From: Candidatus Nitrosocosmicus arcticus
GTDB taxonomy: Archaea; Thermoproteota; Nitrososphaeria; Nitrososphaerales; Nitrososphaeraceae
NCBI RefSeq assembly: GCF_007826885.1
Contig: NZ_ML675590.1
Span: 1 to 64,000, forward strand
Direction: 5' to 3'
DNA: 64,000 nucleotides
Part shown: piece after piece, positions 1-9,425 of the stretch
Position numbering within the stretch: position 1 is the first letter of the stretch
How the letters are laid out: every line of letters begins with the position of its first letter
Made by a program: the position numbers and the translations under genes
The notes under the pieces: generated by a model
What the model was told of the DNA's origin: nothing
The model's input: the letters and a program-made list of their open reading frames with translations, nothing else
Databases searched by the model: none

Positions 1-229
1 AAATCTATTGAATCTCAATTTCAGGTCTAAACAATTAGGTTGTATTCAAAAAGAATATTCAAATAGAGAACGCATAGAAATATTTATTGATAAATCAATC
101 CAAAATATCTTGAAATGCATTCGATCATTTATAAAGAAATTAGCTTTGCTAGATTTCAATGATTTGTGTCTTAAATGGCTCGCCAGTTTACGCCATGACA
201 TCAAATAATATAGTGTTAAAAAAAAGAGG

Positions 230-511
230 TTATTGTTGGCCTAATGCCAAATTGCCTAACTGGTCTTGTAATTGCAAGTTCACGTTATTTCCACATATTA
301 AAGAAAAGTCTCCAGATACACATTGTGCATTTTGTTCACTTGCTTGACCTTGTTCAATTTCTTGCTCTGCATCGTTGTGTTTCTTGTTTTTTCCGCCTGC
401 ATATGCCAAATTATCACCAAGGGCCACGACTGAACCAATCAAGGCTGCTGCAATAAACATTGCAAATATTCCGACTTTATAGTTTTTTGTTATGTTACTC
501 ATTATAATCAT
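230..511 (-). CDS. Small secreted Q/N-rich protein, one-repeat member of a local family
   Basis: The product is 93 residues. Residues 13-38 form a signal peptide (hydrophobic run, then LAYAGG), followed by a short basic linker and a single C-terminal unit of about 45 residues. The unit pattern is EIEQGQASEQNAQC...C.NN...Q.Q...GN.ALGQQ, with two cysteines ten residues apart and many Gln/Asn. The same unit ends the proteins at 2531-2893 and 3411-3677 and is repeated several times in the protein at 18179-19216. Function is unknown; the spacing of Q, N and G resembles beta-strand repeats of surface fibres, which is inference. The exported location is well supported. The gene stands alone with a T-rich upstream region. 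Confidence 0.72.
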   Translation of the reverse strand: MIIMSNITKNYKVGIFAMFIAAALIGSVVALGDNLAYAGGKNKKHNDAEQEIEQGQASEQNAQCVSGDFSLICGNNVNLQLQDQLGNLALGQQ

Positions 512-668
512 AATGTCTAGTTGAAATTAATTATATTATAGTTTAGATACTTATTACTAGTTTTTTTTATTAGAATTTAATGAAGGTATTAAGTTACTAT
601 ATTAGTTTGTATTAGTTATTATTAACCTGGTTACTTTGTTTCAACTTTTTTGTTAGTTTCTTTCATTA

Positions 669-1148
669 TTACTTAAATCTGTACCTTTTGTTGTATTCCA
701 ATATCCTTTGTCTTGTTTCTGGTTGAGAAAAGACTTCGTCCAATCTCCTTGGCTTTTTGTCCTCGAAAACAATATCAGAATACCATTTGGACCCAAATGC
801 CGTTAACATAAGTAAAATGGGTAGAATATCTTCTCCCTTTTCGGTTAAACTCCATAATATCATTACTTGATCTTTTCTCACCTCCTTACACCTTATGATC
901 CCTTCCTTTTCTAACTCCTTTAAGCGCATGGATAATACTCTTGGTGTAAGGCCTGGAATCGATTCTAGTATTCTATTAAATCTCTTGATCTTTAGAAAAC
1001 CAATATCTCTTATTATTAGCATAGTCCACTTCTTGCCCAATACCCCTAAGCTTGTTTTGATGGGGCAGTTGACTATTTTGACTTGAGGTCTAATTATACA
1101 ATCCTCTTTCTCATATCCTTTTTCCTCGTATTCGTTTGGGTATCTCAA
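669..1148 (-). CDS. HxlR-family winged-helix transcriptional regulator
   Basis: This 159-residue protein has the HxlR layout: a conserved Cys near the front (C28 in NCPIKTSLGVLGKKWTMLII), then a winged helix over about residues 28-105 with the recognition region GLTPRVLSMRLKELEKEG. Family members are DNA-binding repressors or activators that often sense reactive aldehydes or redox state through that Cys. The N-terminal 25 residues are longer than usual and charged. Translation appears to start at TTG; no in-frame ATG lies nearby. No neighbouring gene is clearly its target. Family assignment is firm; the regulon is unknown. Confidence 0.85.
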   Translation of the reverse strand: MRYPNEYEEKGYEKEDCIIRPQVKIVNCPIKTSLGVLGKKWTMLIIRDIGFLKIKRFNRILESIPGLTPRVLSMRLKELEKEGIIRCKEVRKDQVMILWSLTEKGEDILPILLMLTAFGSKWYSDIVFEDKKPRRLDEVFSQPETRQRILEYNKRYRFK

Positions 1149-1541
1149 CTATACTTTCACTCCACTATCAGATCTTATGGTATATTTTGTATATCTTAAA
1201 GTATTTGAATATTGGACTACTACGAATGGTTGAATTTTGAATCATTGAACGGTGGACAATGTCATTTTATGTAATTATATTAAATGCGAAGCGATATTTA
1301 TAGAAGTATTGTTTATGATCTTCATAGTATAAAATCATACACCCCTCAAAAATTGCCTTCCTGTCTTGTAAATTTCATTGACATTTAAAAATCAAGATAG
1401 GTTGAATTGGATTGTCCACTCATACCATACGTGATTCGGCATTATTTTTATGACATGCGGGTAGAAAAACTCATCACGTTGTAAGCGATTCTGGCTCCAT
1501 TTTGTAGACGGTTATATACTAGTGATGTTATATATATTTAT
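1149..1541. other. Intergenic region without a gene
   Basis: No supported coding frame lies here. The last 40 bases are A/T-only and include TATATACTAG and TTATATATATTTAT just before the start at 1542, so the promoter of that gene probably lies at the right end. The left end must hold the promoter of the divergent HxlR gene. Confidence 0.5.
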
Positions 1542-1814
1542 ATGAAATATAGAAGCCGTACCGAAATTGTAGCAATGGTTCTTGAGGCAGCCAATGGTGG
1601 CGCTACTAAAACTAAAATCATGTACAAAGCTTTTTTAAGCTACGCACAACTTAAAGAATATCTCTCTGTTCTTATAGAAAATGACTTGATCGAATATATA
1701 GAAGGATCGGTATACAAAACCACCCAAAAAGGATTGGTTTTCTTAAAGATGAATAGTGAGATCGAAGAATTACTTGCGACACCAACCAGAAATTATAAAA
1801 CCATAATTAATTAG
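1542..1814 (+). CDS. ArnR1-like winged-helix DNA-binding protein
   Basis: The 90-residue product is a single winged helix of the ArnR1/HTH_45 type common in archaea. Its opening (YRSRTEIVAMVLEAANGGAT) and the following TKIMYKAFLSYAQLKEYL helix-turn-helix, wing (GSVYKTTQKG) and tail helix all match the family. Such small proteins act as local transcription regulators. There is no sensor domain, so the ligand and target genes cannot be read from the sequence. The start ATG sits directly after a TATATATTTAT stretch, suggesting a short or leaderless transcript. Confidence 0.82.
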   Translation: MKYRSRTEIVAMVLEAANGGATKTKIMYKAFLSYAQLKEYLSVLIENDLIEYIEGSVYKTTQKGLVFLKMNSEIEELLATPTRNYKTIIN

Positions 1815-2071
1815 AAAAAAAATTTTTTATCAACTTTTTCAAAGTTGTTTAACAGTTGTAGTCAAACCTATTGCTTTTTTATGGTTTTTATTATAAATAG
1901 TCCTTTTAAGAATAAATTTTTGATTTAATCTCTAATCTCTGAAAATCAAGTTTTAAGCAGCATTAAAAGCTTCATTGATCGATTTCGTGTTTACAATTAA
2001 CCTAATAACAGTCTAATTGAAAGATTCCATCGTTAGGCCAATAAAAATTTTTTTTGGTTTGTAAAAGTTTA

Positions 2072-2392
2072 TCATTTGATTTTTTTTATGGTGATGTCAT
2101 TTACATCGTTCTTAATTCTGTCCATACGTCTACTAAGCATCTTAAAAGAATCTAGCGTATCCATTTCGATCATCCCTGGTAAATGTGTGATCTCTGACAC
2201 ATAATTGTTCATAACAAAAAAATCATTGATCCTGGTTTCTATGATTATATTATCTCCTTTCAGGTCTTCTGATGATGATCTATTTATCACTTTAACAAGT
2301 TTTGACCTTTGTTTTTCAGTTTCTTGTGTTAAAGGATATTTTCCCGAACGAAATGAATCTTCAATCATTTCACATAATTCTGATATCTTCAA
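2072..2392 (-). CDS. Hypothetical small soluble protein
   Basis: This frame of 106 residues has no signal peptide or membrane segment and is mostly helical and charged (KISELCEMIEDSFRSGKYPL at the start, a basic C-terminus KNDVNDITIKKIK). I do not recognise a family. The reading starts at TTG; an internal ATG at MIEDSF is an alternative. It stands alone between an ArnR1-like gene and a secreted-protein gene. It is plausible as a real gene because of its length and even codon use, but function is unknown. Confidence 0.55.
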   Translation of the reverse strand: MKISELCEMIEDSFRSGKYPLTQETEKQRSKLVKVINRSSSEDLKGDNIIIETRINDFFVMNNYVSEITHLPGMIEMDTLDSFKMLSRRMDRIKNDVNDITIKKIK

Positions 2393-2530
2393 CCATATTC
2401 TAATAATTATTACTATATTTTAACATGTTTGATAGTAAAAAAAGTCCTGGATGTGATGTTTGATTATGGTGTCTAACCTGTCTAACCGGCCGACTATGGT
2501 GCCAAGCCTAAACAAAAAAAAGAATGGGAT

Positions 2531-2893
2531 TTACTGTTGTGCTAATGCGTTATTTCCTGAATTTTCTTGATTTTGGAAGCTAAAGTTATTTCCTGAATTT
2601 TCTGTATCGCCACCAGAAACTACTTGGCTGTTTTGACTTGAGGATTGGCTTTGACCAATACCTTGTGATGCTCTATTTCCATCATTGTCATCATCATCAT
2701 CATCGTCATGATTCTTGAAATATTTCTTGCACCAGTTATTACTATGATCGTCTCTACAATCCTCCCAATCGTTGTATTTTTGTTTCGCAAGTACATCGCC
2801 AATGCTCGATATCTGAGGACCCATTATCATGACTGTTGCTAATGCTACTACAATTAATACTGTAGTAGTTTTTGTATTATTTGACCTAATCAT
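2531..2893 (-). CDS. Small secreted Q/N-rich protein with Asp-rich linker
   Basis: The 120-residue protein has a signal peptide (about residues 10-36), a Cys/Trp/charged middle section (WEDCRDDHSNNWCKKYFKNH) followed by a seven-Asp run, and a C-terminal Q/N-rich unit (ASQGIGQSQSSSQNSQVVSG...NSGNNALAQQ). The unit belongs to the same family as the 18179-19216 repeat protein, but its two Cys positions are Val and Ser-like here, so it is a Cys-less variant. The Asp run could bind divalent cations. The role is unknown; export is well supported. Confidence 0.7.
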   Translation of the reverse strand: MIRSNNTKTTTVLIVVALATVMIMGPQISSIGDVLAKQKYNDWEDCRDDHSNNWCKKYFKNHDDDDDDDNDGNRASQGIGQSQSSSQNSQVVSGGDTENSGNNFSFQNQENSGNNALAQQ

Positions 2894-3410
2894 TTTAGTA
2901 TTAAATTCTATAACTAAAATATATGATATAATAATTTTCTAAGATCTTTAGCATATTTAGTTCTATCCGATAAATTTAGAATAATTTTATAGAACGTTTA
3001 TTTATAACCATTCTGGGAACTTGGGCTTTATCATTCTAAATGAATGATATTGGACCATTAAGCACTCACAGATCCAACTCTATCTGCAGTAGCATACTAC
3101 TTCCGGTCATTTTCGGTAAGTTGAGAGGAGAGTTTGCATTTTTTATCTTTAATTTATTTTTCAAAACGATTGTTCCATTTGTTCATCTATTGATTAAATA
3201 AATGGTATATTGGATATAGCCCTAGGCAAAGATTTGTTATTATTACATTTCTTCCATGTAGGTGGTTTCATCTTACAATGCTATTTAATCATGTAGCATT
3301 ATAAATTGAATCAATTGGAGTCAAATGCAATAAAAGTGGCATTTAAAATGGAGTTTGGAAATTATACAAGAGAAAAATATACATATCGTATATTAAAAAA
3401 AATAAGTCTA
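2894..3410. other. Intergenic region without a gene
   Basis: About 500 A/T-rich bases with no supported coding frame between two minus-strand secreted-protein genes. The part next to 2893 should carry the promoter of the gene to its left. I see no repeat or RNA gene. Confidence 0.45.
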
Positions 3411-3677
3411 TTACTGACCTAAGGAGTTCTGGCCTTCGTTTAGGTTAAATGATAAATCAACGTTATTACCCGAAGCAGTACTGGTTCCATTTTCTGAAAA
3501 TACATCACTAGATTGTTCGGACAATTGACCATGGAAGAGATCTTGTGATGCGCTGTCTAATTTCTTATTTGCATAGACATTTAGTTCATCCATACTCATT
3601 GTTACCGGGCCTGCAACAAATAATGATACAATAGCAATTACTGCAATAATTATTGGTGTTTTAGTTATAGTAGACAT
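3411..3677 (-). CDS. Small secreted Q/N-rich protein, divergent family member
   Basis: This 88-residue protein starts with a signal peptide (about residues 8-36, ending near NVYA) and continues with one degenerate unit of the family seen at 230-511, 2531-2893 and 18179-19216: ASQDLFHGQLSEQSSDVFSE, then SGNNVDL and EGQNSLGQ at the end. It has no cysteine in the mature part. The unit keeps the spaced Gln and the Gly-Asn ending, which is why I group it with the others. Function is unknown. Confidence 0.65.
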   Translation of the reverse strand: MSTITKTPIIIAVIAIVSLFVAGPVTMSMDELNVYANKKLDSASQDLFHGQLSEQSSDVFSENGTSTASGNNVDLSFNLNEGQNSLGQ

Positions 3678-4282
3678 TTAGACCATTATTACAGCGATGA
3701 ACTTTAGATATTTGACTTTTCAATCTAAAAACTGTAAAATTTTTGTGTACTTGTAAACTGAAAACTTTATATTTGAATGCTAATTCTAACTTGTTGTTAT
3801 GATACTTTGACTGCGAACGTTATTTGTTAATCCAATATAAAATGATGTCACCTAGACATATATTCTTTTCAATCAGAATTTCTGGATTAATCCGCTCTAT
3901 TATGTTGTTCAATACGAAAATATTAGAAATCGACCATTTCTAAAATAAATACTAATCAGCAATATTCAAACTAAATATTCTAAAGTATTGAGACGTTTCC
4001 TTTCTTGATCCCATTCATGTTCTATCAAGAAAGTGATTCCATATATTTAATGATATCACCAAACAAGCACAGTGCGAATTTTTCCTTTAGTCAAATTCAT
4101 TGGATAATAATTATACTACGGTTTTAATAAATCAAATATAAAGTCAAATTATAGTATGGACCTAGTTATTTCTTTTATTTGTTCATCTTTTAATTGCCTG
4201 TCACTTTTTTAAGTATCTTAGTTTTATTGATTAAAGAATTATATTAGAAAATCATCTATTTGGTTGTTACCTTTTTTGATAT
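3678..4282. other. Intergenic region without a gene
   Basis: About 600 A/T-rich bases. No coding frame, RNA gene or clear repeat was found. The end near 3678 should contain the promoter of the adjoining minus-strand gene. Confidence 0.45.
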
Positions 4283-4669
4283 TCACAAACCCAATATAAC
4301 AAAGCCCATTATTATTGTGATTATGAATTGGGGTAAAGTTGGTGTTACTATTTTAAAGTTATTATATGAACTCGGTAAATGAGGTGTTACAAAGGTAGAA
4401 ACCATTACAGATGACGCAATTATGACCCCTCCTGCAATTAGAATAAACGTTATGATTCTTGATTTTATGCCTATTCCAGTTATGAAGGAAATGATGAAAA
4501 GTGCGATAGATGTTCCTCCCAACAGTGTACCCCTGTCTTTAGAAGAAAGTGGCAAAAATCCAGACTTATCATTGATGACGACTGCTATAACATCAGCTAT
4601 ATAGATTAGCAAAATAATGATGGCGATGGTCCCCAGAATTTCAGAAATTTTTTTCCTGGTACTTTGCAT
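4283..4669 (-). CDS. Hypothetical four-helix membrane protein
   Basis: The 128-residue product contains four hydrophobic segments at about residues 12-33, 48-66, 70-93 and 108-128, joined by short loops; the second loop carries SSKDRGTLLGG. There are no conserved catalytic or ligand-binding motifs that I recognise. It is an integral membrane protein of unknown function. The last helix runs to the stop codon with no tail. It stands alone on the minus strand. Confidence 0.6.
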   Translation of the reverse strand: MQSTRKKISEILGTIAIIILLIYIADVIAVVINDKSGFLPLSSKDRGTLLGGTSIALFIISFITGIGIKSRIITFILIAGGVIIASSVMVSTFVTPHLPSSYNNFKIVTPTLPQFIITIIMGFVILGL

Positions 4670-5155
4670 AATATATAATACTATCGAACTATATTAATCA
4701 ATATTATGTTCTTGCGAAAGAATATATGTACATGATTGCCTTTTTTATTTTGGTATCTTATACATTCTAGTTTTATTAGGGATTAATGTTATCATCTATC
4801 CACATTATTCTGTGATTAAACAACCCAAAAACAATGATCTCTATTATAGGGATACAATATAACTGAACTTAAATCAATATCATGTTGTCCTGATATCAAT
4901 CAAAATCTATATCTATATTCGTATGGATCAAGGCAAGGAGGATAGAGTGATAATTGATACACTTGCACTGTCAACAACGAGACCTTGAATGGACCGTTTC
5001 AAAGAAATACTGAAAATAGGATAAAAGGATAAAAAAATTATTCTTGTCACGCTTTGCTAAATGCTATCATTGCACAATAGTAGTTTAATTTATTAGAAAA
5101 ATCAAACAAAATGAAAAACTCTTGACTCAAATAGAGGCCAAAAGTTGTATCTTAT
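4670..5155. other. Intergenic region without a gene
   Basis: Nearly 490 bases with no supported gene. I saw no RNA gene or inverted repeat of note. Confidence 0.4.
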
Positions 5156-5746
5156 TTATCGGCTATTTCTGTTATCTCTTTCAAAAGACTCGTAAACTCT
5201 TGCGTTTCTCTTTCCTATTTCTGCAAATTGCTTTGATTGTTCTTTTGTGTTGTTGATTACGCTTTTTACTATGTCAACATTTGAAAATGCGATATTGTTC
5301 ATGATTCGACTTAAGGCTACTGTATTTTCTGCATAATTATTGGCTATTTTTGAATATATTTCTGGAATTCTTCTAAATATACCTTGGTTGTTCCACAACT
5401 GGTTATTTGCATTTTCAAAATATGGTGTGACAATAGATTGAAAAGAATCAATGGTTTGTTTTTGATAGTCCAGGTAGTTTTCTGCTATATCTCTTGTAGC
5501 TTGTACTGCTTGTTCTTGAACCTCATTTATCGTCTTTGTGTACAATGGGATCTGATTTCTTGCTTCGTTGATGTTTCTTTCAATGCTTTTTTTGGACTCA
5601 TCGAATACCTGGTTTAGAGATTGTGTAGTCTCTTTAACAGCTCGATTGAATATTTCGGTATTGTTTTGAACTACTTGATCTAAATTATCTCTTGTAGTTG
5701 AATCGGTTGTAGAAGTGGTTGTTTCTTTTTTATCTTGTTTCGACAT
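5156..5746 (-). CDS. Phasin-like coiled-coil protein
   Basis: The 196-residue protein has a short Thr/Ser-rich head and then an almost continuous amphipathic helix from about residue 20 to 185, with no signal peptide or membrane segment. The pattern (NNTEIFNRAVKETTQSLNQV, later QKQTIDSFQSIVTPYFENAN) resembles phasins and PhaE-type partners that coat polyhydroxyalkanoate granules. Some thaumarchaea are known to carry PHA synthase genes, which makes this attractive, but no synthase is in the window. It could instead be a general apolipoprotein-like or stress coiled-coil protein. Assignment by pattern only. Confidence 0.55.
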   Translation of the reverse strand: MSKQDKKETTTSTTDSTTRDNLDQVVQNNTEIFNRAVKETTQSLNQVFDESKKSIERNINEARNQIPLYTKTINEVQEQAVQATRDIAENYLDYQKQTIDSFQSIVTPYFENANNQLWNNQGIFRRIPEIYSKIANNYAENTVALSRIMNNIAFSNVDIVKSVINNTKEQSKQFAEIGKRNARVYESFERDNRNSR

Positions 5747-6185
5747 TACTCATAGTTACCAATCGTTTTATATAAATATTGGTAGGAAATGGTTGTTATT
5801 ACCATGAGATTCATATACAAAAGATTAATGAACCATTGTTTATATTAAATAACCTTTGGAAGATAGGGCTATTAACTATCCTGGTTATTCACAGAATTAT
5901 AAATACTATCAAACTAATCTGGGATGGGGCTATACTATCTTGAGCTTAGTATACTAGAAATACTTCCTTACTGTGCTGCCACCCCCTTTTTTGACATAGT
6001 TTTTGATGATCTTTAGATATTAACACAATATGATTAGGCAAAGCTCGACAATTTCTTTTTTTGCGGGAAAATGGAAGATGTTTCCAATCAAAGTTTAGAT
6101 TGGTATTTTACACACAAAACTTAAAACATATAATATAGTAACATTCATTGAATAAGTTTTTTATCTTTTGACTGTATTATAGAAT
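5747..6185. other. Divergent intergenic region
   Basis: The gap lies between the minus-strand phasin-like gene and the plus-strand gene at 6186, so it must carry both promoters. No coding frame or RNA gene was found. Confidence 0.4.
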
Positions 6186-6407
6186 GTGTTTCAAGATAAT
6201 ATGACCTGCAAGACCCATTTTAGGCAAGTACCGGGGTTGGGACTCACTGCCGTGGTACCTAAAGAGTGGTTGAATAAAAAGGTCAAATTTGAATATGGAG
6301 AAAGGGAGTTTGAAACTTATGTTATGTATCGTGGAAAACGATCAATTATCCGTTTGGAACAAAAAACTCTTAGCGGAGGGCCTGTTACGATTAAATTGTT
6401 GGACTAG
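6186..6407 (+). CDS. Hypothetical small beta-rich protein
   Basis: The frame gives 73 residues from a GTG; an ATG at 6201 gives 68. The sequence (FRQVPGLGLTAVVPKEWLNK, then EYGEREFETYVMYRGKRSII) looks like a compact beta protein, with no signal peptide and no cysteine pair. I do not recognise a family. Its neat composition and position ahead of the LpxD-like gene support a real gene, but nothing shows its role. Confidence 0.55.
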   Translation: MFQDNMTCKTHFRQVPGLGLTAVVPKEWLNKKVKFEYGEREFETYVMYRGKRSIIRLEQKTLSGGPVTIKLLD

Positions 6408-6684
6408 AAGTCAACGTAATTTTGAATATTATTACAAATCCATTATGGGTTAAAAAAATAGCCATCCGTGGACTTGTTGTTCAAATTTTTAAGGAATTTT
6501 CTTGAAATCGTGTATGTATTTAAGTAGGTTTCTGAACTCTATTTTGCATTCACAAGATAACAATTACCTACCGTTGAATGGAATCATATAGATCCCCAAA
6601 ATTATCATATCCGATTTTATAATATCATTTCTCTAATAGAATAATATAGAAAACAATTATATTAAAAAGAAAAATATACTCGTT

Positions 6685-7677
6685 ATGGTTCAATGGACCG
6701 TTGAATCACTATTGCAGCACATAACTGATTCACATTATACGATTGAAGGACAAAAATCTAACTCAAAATCAAAATCAATAAGAAATGTGTCATCATTACT
6801 TACTGGGACACGGGATGATGTTTCATTTTGTTCATCCGAGGAATACGGAGGCATGCTCTCTATATCACAATCAAAAGCTGGTGTAATACTTTGTAAAAAA
6901 AGTATGGAAGGACTGGTATATCCAAATCACAAGGAAGGACAACTATTGATATTTGTTGATAATCCTAGACTTGAATTTACAAGACTTGCAAAGCGAATTA
7001 CCATTAATCCACCTATGGTTGGTATATCTAAAAGTTCTGTTATAGCAGATTCAGCTAAGATCGGGAGAGAATGCTATATTGGCGACTACGTAGTTATAGG
7101 TGATGATTGTACAGTCGGCAATAATACTATAATAGAATCAAAAACAAATTTGCAAAATTGTAAAGTAGGTGATAATTGCACCATTCAACCAAACACCACT
7201 ATAGGTTCTGATGGATTTGCATTTGAAAGAGCAGGTGATACTTTAGATCTAGAAAAATTTCCTCATTATGGTAAGGTAGTGATAGAAAACGACGTAGAGA
7301 TATTTGCAAATTGTTCTATCGCACGAGGATCGCTCTCTGACACGATCATAGGACAGGGCACCAAAATTGATGCTTTATGTCATATAGCCCATAATGTTGA
7401 CATTGGAAAAAATACTGAACTAACAGCTGGAACAATAGTAGGTGGTAGTACTTTTATTGGCGACAATTGTTGGTTAGGGCTAAACAGTACAATAAAAAAC
7501 AAGATAAAAATAGGCAATAAAGTTATTGTGGGTTCAGGCAGTTCTGTAATCTATGACATAATAGATGAAGATATTGTTGCAGGCGTACCAGCAAAATCTA
7601 TAAAAAAGAAGGTAACTGCTAATAAAGAGAAACTCTTTTTGATGGCTGGACAACTAAAATCTGACTTTATGCCATAA
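6685..7677 (+). CDS. LpxD-like UDP-amino-sugar N-acyltransferase, left-handed beta-helix
   Basis: The 330-residue protein follows LpxD architecture. An N-terminal nucleotide-binding-like domain (about 1-110, with VSFCSSEEYGGML and FVDNPRLEFTRLAK) is followed by hexapeptide repeats forming a left-handed beta helix (about 115-300) and a C-terminal helix ending LFLMAGQL. The catalytic His context IAHNVDIG is present, as is GFAFE before it. In bacteria LpxD transfers an acyl chain to the 2-amino group of a UDP-linked glucosamine for lipid A. Archaea have no lipid A, so here it more likely acylates an amino sugar for a surface glycan; that is inference. A paralog lies at 36932-37876. Confidence 0.8.
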   Translation: MVQWTVESLLQHITDSHYTIEGQKSNSKSKSIRNVSSLLTGTRDDVSFCSSEEYGGMLSISQSKAGVILCKKSMEGLVYPNHKEGQLLIFVDNPRLEFTRLAKRITINPPMVGISKSSVIADSAKIGRECYIGDYVVIGDDCTVGNNTIIESKTNLQNCKVGDNCTIQPNTTIGSDGFAFERAGDTLDLEKFPHYGKVVIENDVEIFANCSIARGSLSDTIIGQGTKIDALCHIAHNVDIGKNTELTAGTIVGGSTFIGDNCWLGLNSTIKNKIKIGNKVIVGSGSSVIYDIIDEDIVAGVPAKSIKKKVTANKEKLFLMAGQLKSDFMP

Positions 7678-7729
7678 AAACACATTTAATTTTATTGATT
7701 TTGTATTTGCTCATACAGGTATGTCCAAT

Positions 7730-8199
7730 TCATTCATAGGTCTCCTCACGTCTTTTTCCTACTTTTGGAATTCGAGGTACTATTAGGGCAAAAGCTATTG
7801 AAACTGTGGCTATAAAGTAAAAGTTAAATCCTATCGCCATTCCGATTGCACCGGAAAACCATATACTTGCTGCTGTCGTTAAATTGACTACTTTCTGATT
7901 TGAGGTACTGTCTGAATCTTTGCGGTCAAATAATTCCCCTTTTAGTATTATTCCAGCCCCTAGGAATCCTATTCCAGTCACGATCTGGGCAGCGATCCTC
8001 GATGTGGAATAGGGGTCAACTAGTGCGGAAATATATGTAAATATCATAGAACCCCCTACCACAAAACAATGGGTTCCAATCCCTGCTGCTTTACCTCTTG
8101 ATTCTCTCTCTCTGCTCCAATCAGAAAACCGGCCACTAGTGACAACCCCATACCTAACGCAAAATCAAGCTCGTTTACGCTAAATAGCCCTGGAACCAT
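7730..8199 (-). pseudogene. MgtC/SapB family membrane protein, frameshifted in a GA repeat
   Basis: The intact downstream frame (110 residues from 8062) encodes the MgtC hydrophobic core with GIGFLGAGIILKG and three or four membrane helices. Upstream, the missing N-terminus is in another frame: from ATG at 8199 it reads ELDFALGMGLSLVAGFLIGA and ERE. Joining the two (ERE to SRGKAAGIGTHCFVVGGSM) needs removal of two bases from the dinucleotide tract at 8103-8113. Without the shift the protein would be about 155 residues, normal for the short family type. MgtC-like proteins affect Mg and membrane energetics. It may be a pseudogene, a slippage-controlled gene or a sequencing error. Confidence 0.75.
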
Positions 8200-8728
8200 T
8201 GAACCTGATAACGTAATACAACATTGTATTTAACTTCATTATTCCATCATCATAAAATAGAATATTTTTGATTCTGGTGTGAACTGATAATTTCATATAT
8301 AGTCTTTTGATTTCAAACAGAATGCAATCGGGATTGATTAGAAACGTTGTGATTTCTAGTAATGTAATGGTAATGCCATTACTATTTGATTATTCTATGA
8401 AAAACACTTTTCTACATCTAGAGTATCTAATAAGGCTCCACAGAAACAAGTAATCAGGCTTTGATATACCTCACTACGACAATAGCTTGACCAATTCATG
8501 TACCTGTAGAGGATCAAGTCGATATCTTAATTTTAGGCCCAGTCCAATATTTTACTATGAACCGCAAACAAATAGGAACTTCATCCATCTCGTAGTACTG
8601 TTTGATCCGGATTTCGTATTATTTCATAATTGCATTTATTTTCCGTTTGACGGGTGTTTAAAGGCCTATGCTATTAGGTCTTTCATATAATGGAACAAAC
8701 CTTGTATCAGTATTGTAGTATTTAGTAA
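8200..8728. other. Intergenic region without a convincing gene
   Basis: About 530 bases between a minus-strand and a plus-strand gene. A 67-codon frame at 8487-8690 has a composition unlike a protein. The region presumably contains two divergent promoters. Confidence 0.4.
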
Positions 8729-9205
8729 ATGCTCATGTCAAGAAAAGCATTATATGATTTATTTGATTATGGAAGAACTGTGGTTTTTGATAACCCCAAG
8801 AACAATTATTTGCGTTATACCGATATAATTCACTGTGCATTTGAATACTATAGGGAAAGATTAAAGCGAGAAATTAAGAATGAGCGCGAAAACAGTAATA
8901 ACTTTGCTCTCATTGATTTCTTTGAACGACTTGAAAAGACATTGAACAAAACTAAAGACTATTATTTACAAAATATTGGTAACATTATTGGGTCCTCGGA
9001 GGAGCCTAATAAACATGCGCATATCGGTATTCTTAGAAGTGTGCTATTTGTTTATGATAAGGATCTGGACCGCTGTAATGATTTACTAAATCAGCAATAC
9101 AACTTATATCCTGTTGGGGACGGCTCCATAAAAGAGAAATCAATCTTAGTAAAAGAAATATTGCATAAAATTATTCAAAACCCTGGATCGTCTGAGTCGA
9201 ACTAA
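8729..9205 (+). CDS. Hypothetical helical cytoplasmic protein
   Basis: The 158-residue product is helical and charged with no signal peptide or membrane span. Notable parts are ALYDLFDYGRTVVFDNPKNN near the start, a Lys/Arg/Glu-rich helix at 45-65, and EEPNKHAHIGILRSVLFVYD in the middle. I do not recognise a family. The start could be the first ATG or the second (M3). It has normal codon use and no overlapping alternative frame, so it is probably real. Confidence 0.62.
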   Translation: MLMSRKALYDLFDYGRTVVFDNPKNNYLRYTDIIHCAFEYYRERLKREIKNERENSNNFALIDFFERLEKTLNKTKDYYLQNIGNIIGSSEEPNKHAHIGILRSVLFVYDKDLDRCNDLLNQQYNLYPVGDGSIKEKSILVKEILHKIIQNPGSSESN

Positions 9206-9425
9206 TTTTTTCTTGGTGATTTTAACGCTGACATGATATCGTTGTTATTATCATTAACAGTCGCATGAAGGGATTTTGAAGCAATATGTCATATGATCGT
9301 TATCCAACCTGCTTTCATTCTCATACTTTCTCTGTTTATCCTGATGCTAACAGACATCTTACTGAAATAAACTGGTGATTATACTTGGTAACAAATTTTA
9401 ACGTTGTATGAGTAAGCAAACAAGT

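Noticed and set aside
8-208. 66-codon frame at the left edge
   Set aside because: Basic, Leu/Ile-rich end could be a transposase tail, but no motif or neighbour supports it and the left side is outside the window.
8487-8690. 67-codon plus-strand frame
   Set aside because: Phe/Cys/Pro-rich composition unlike proteins of this genome; no promoter or family sign.
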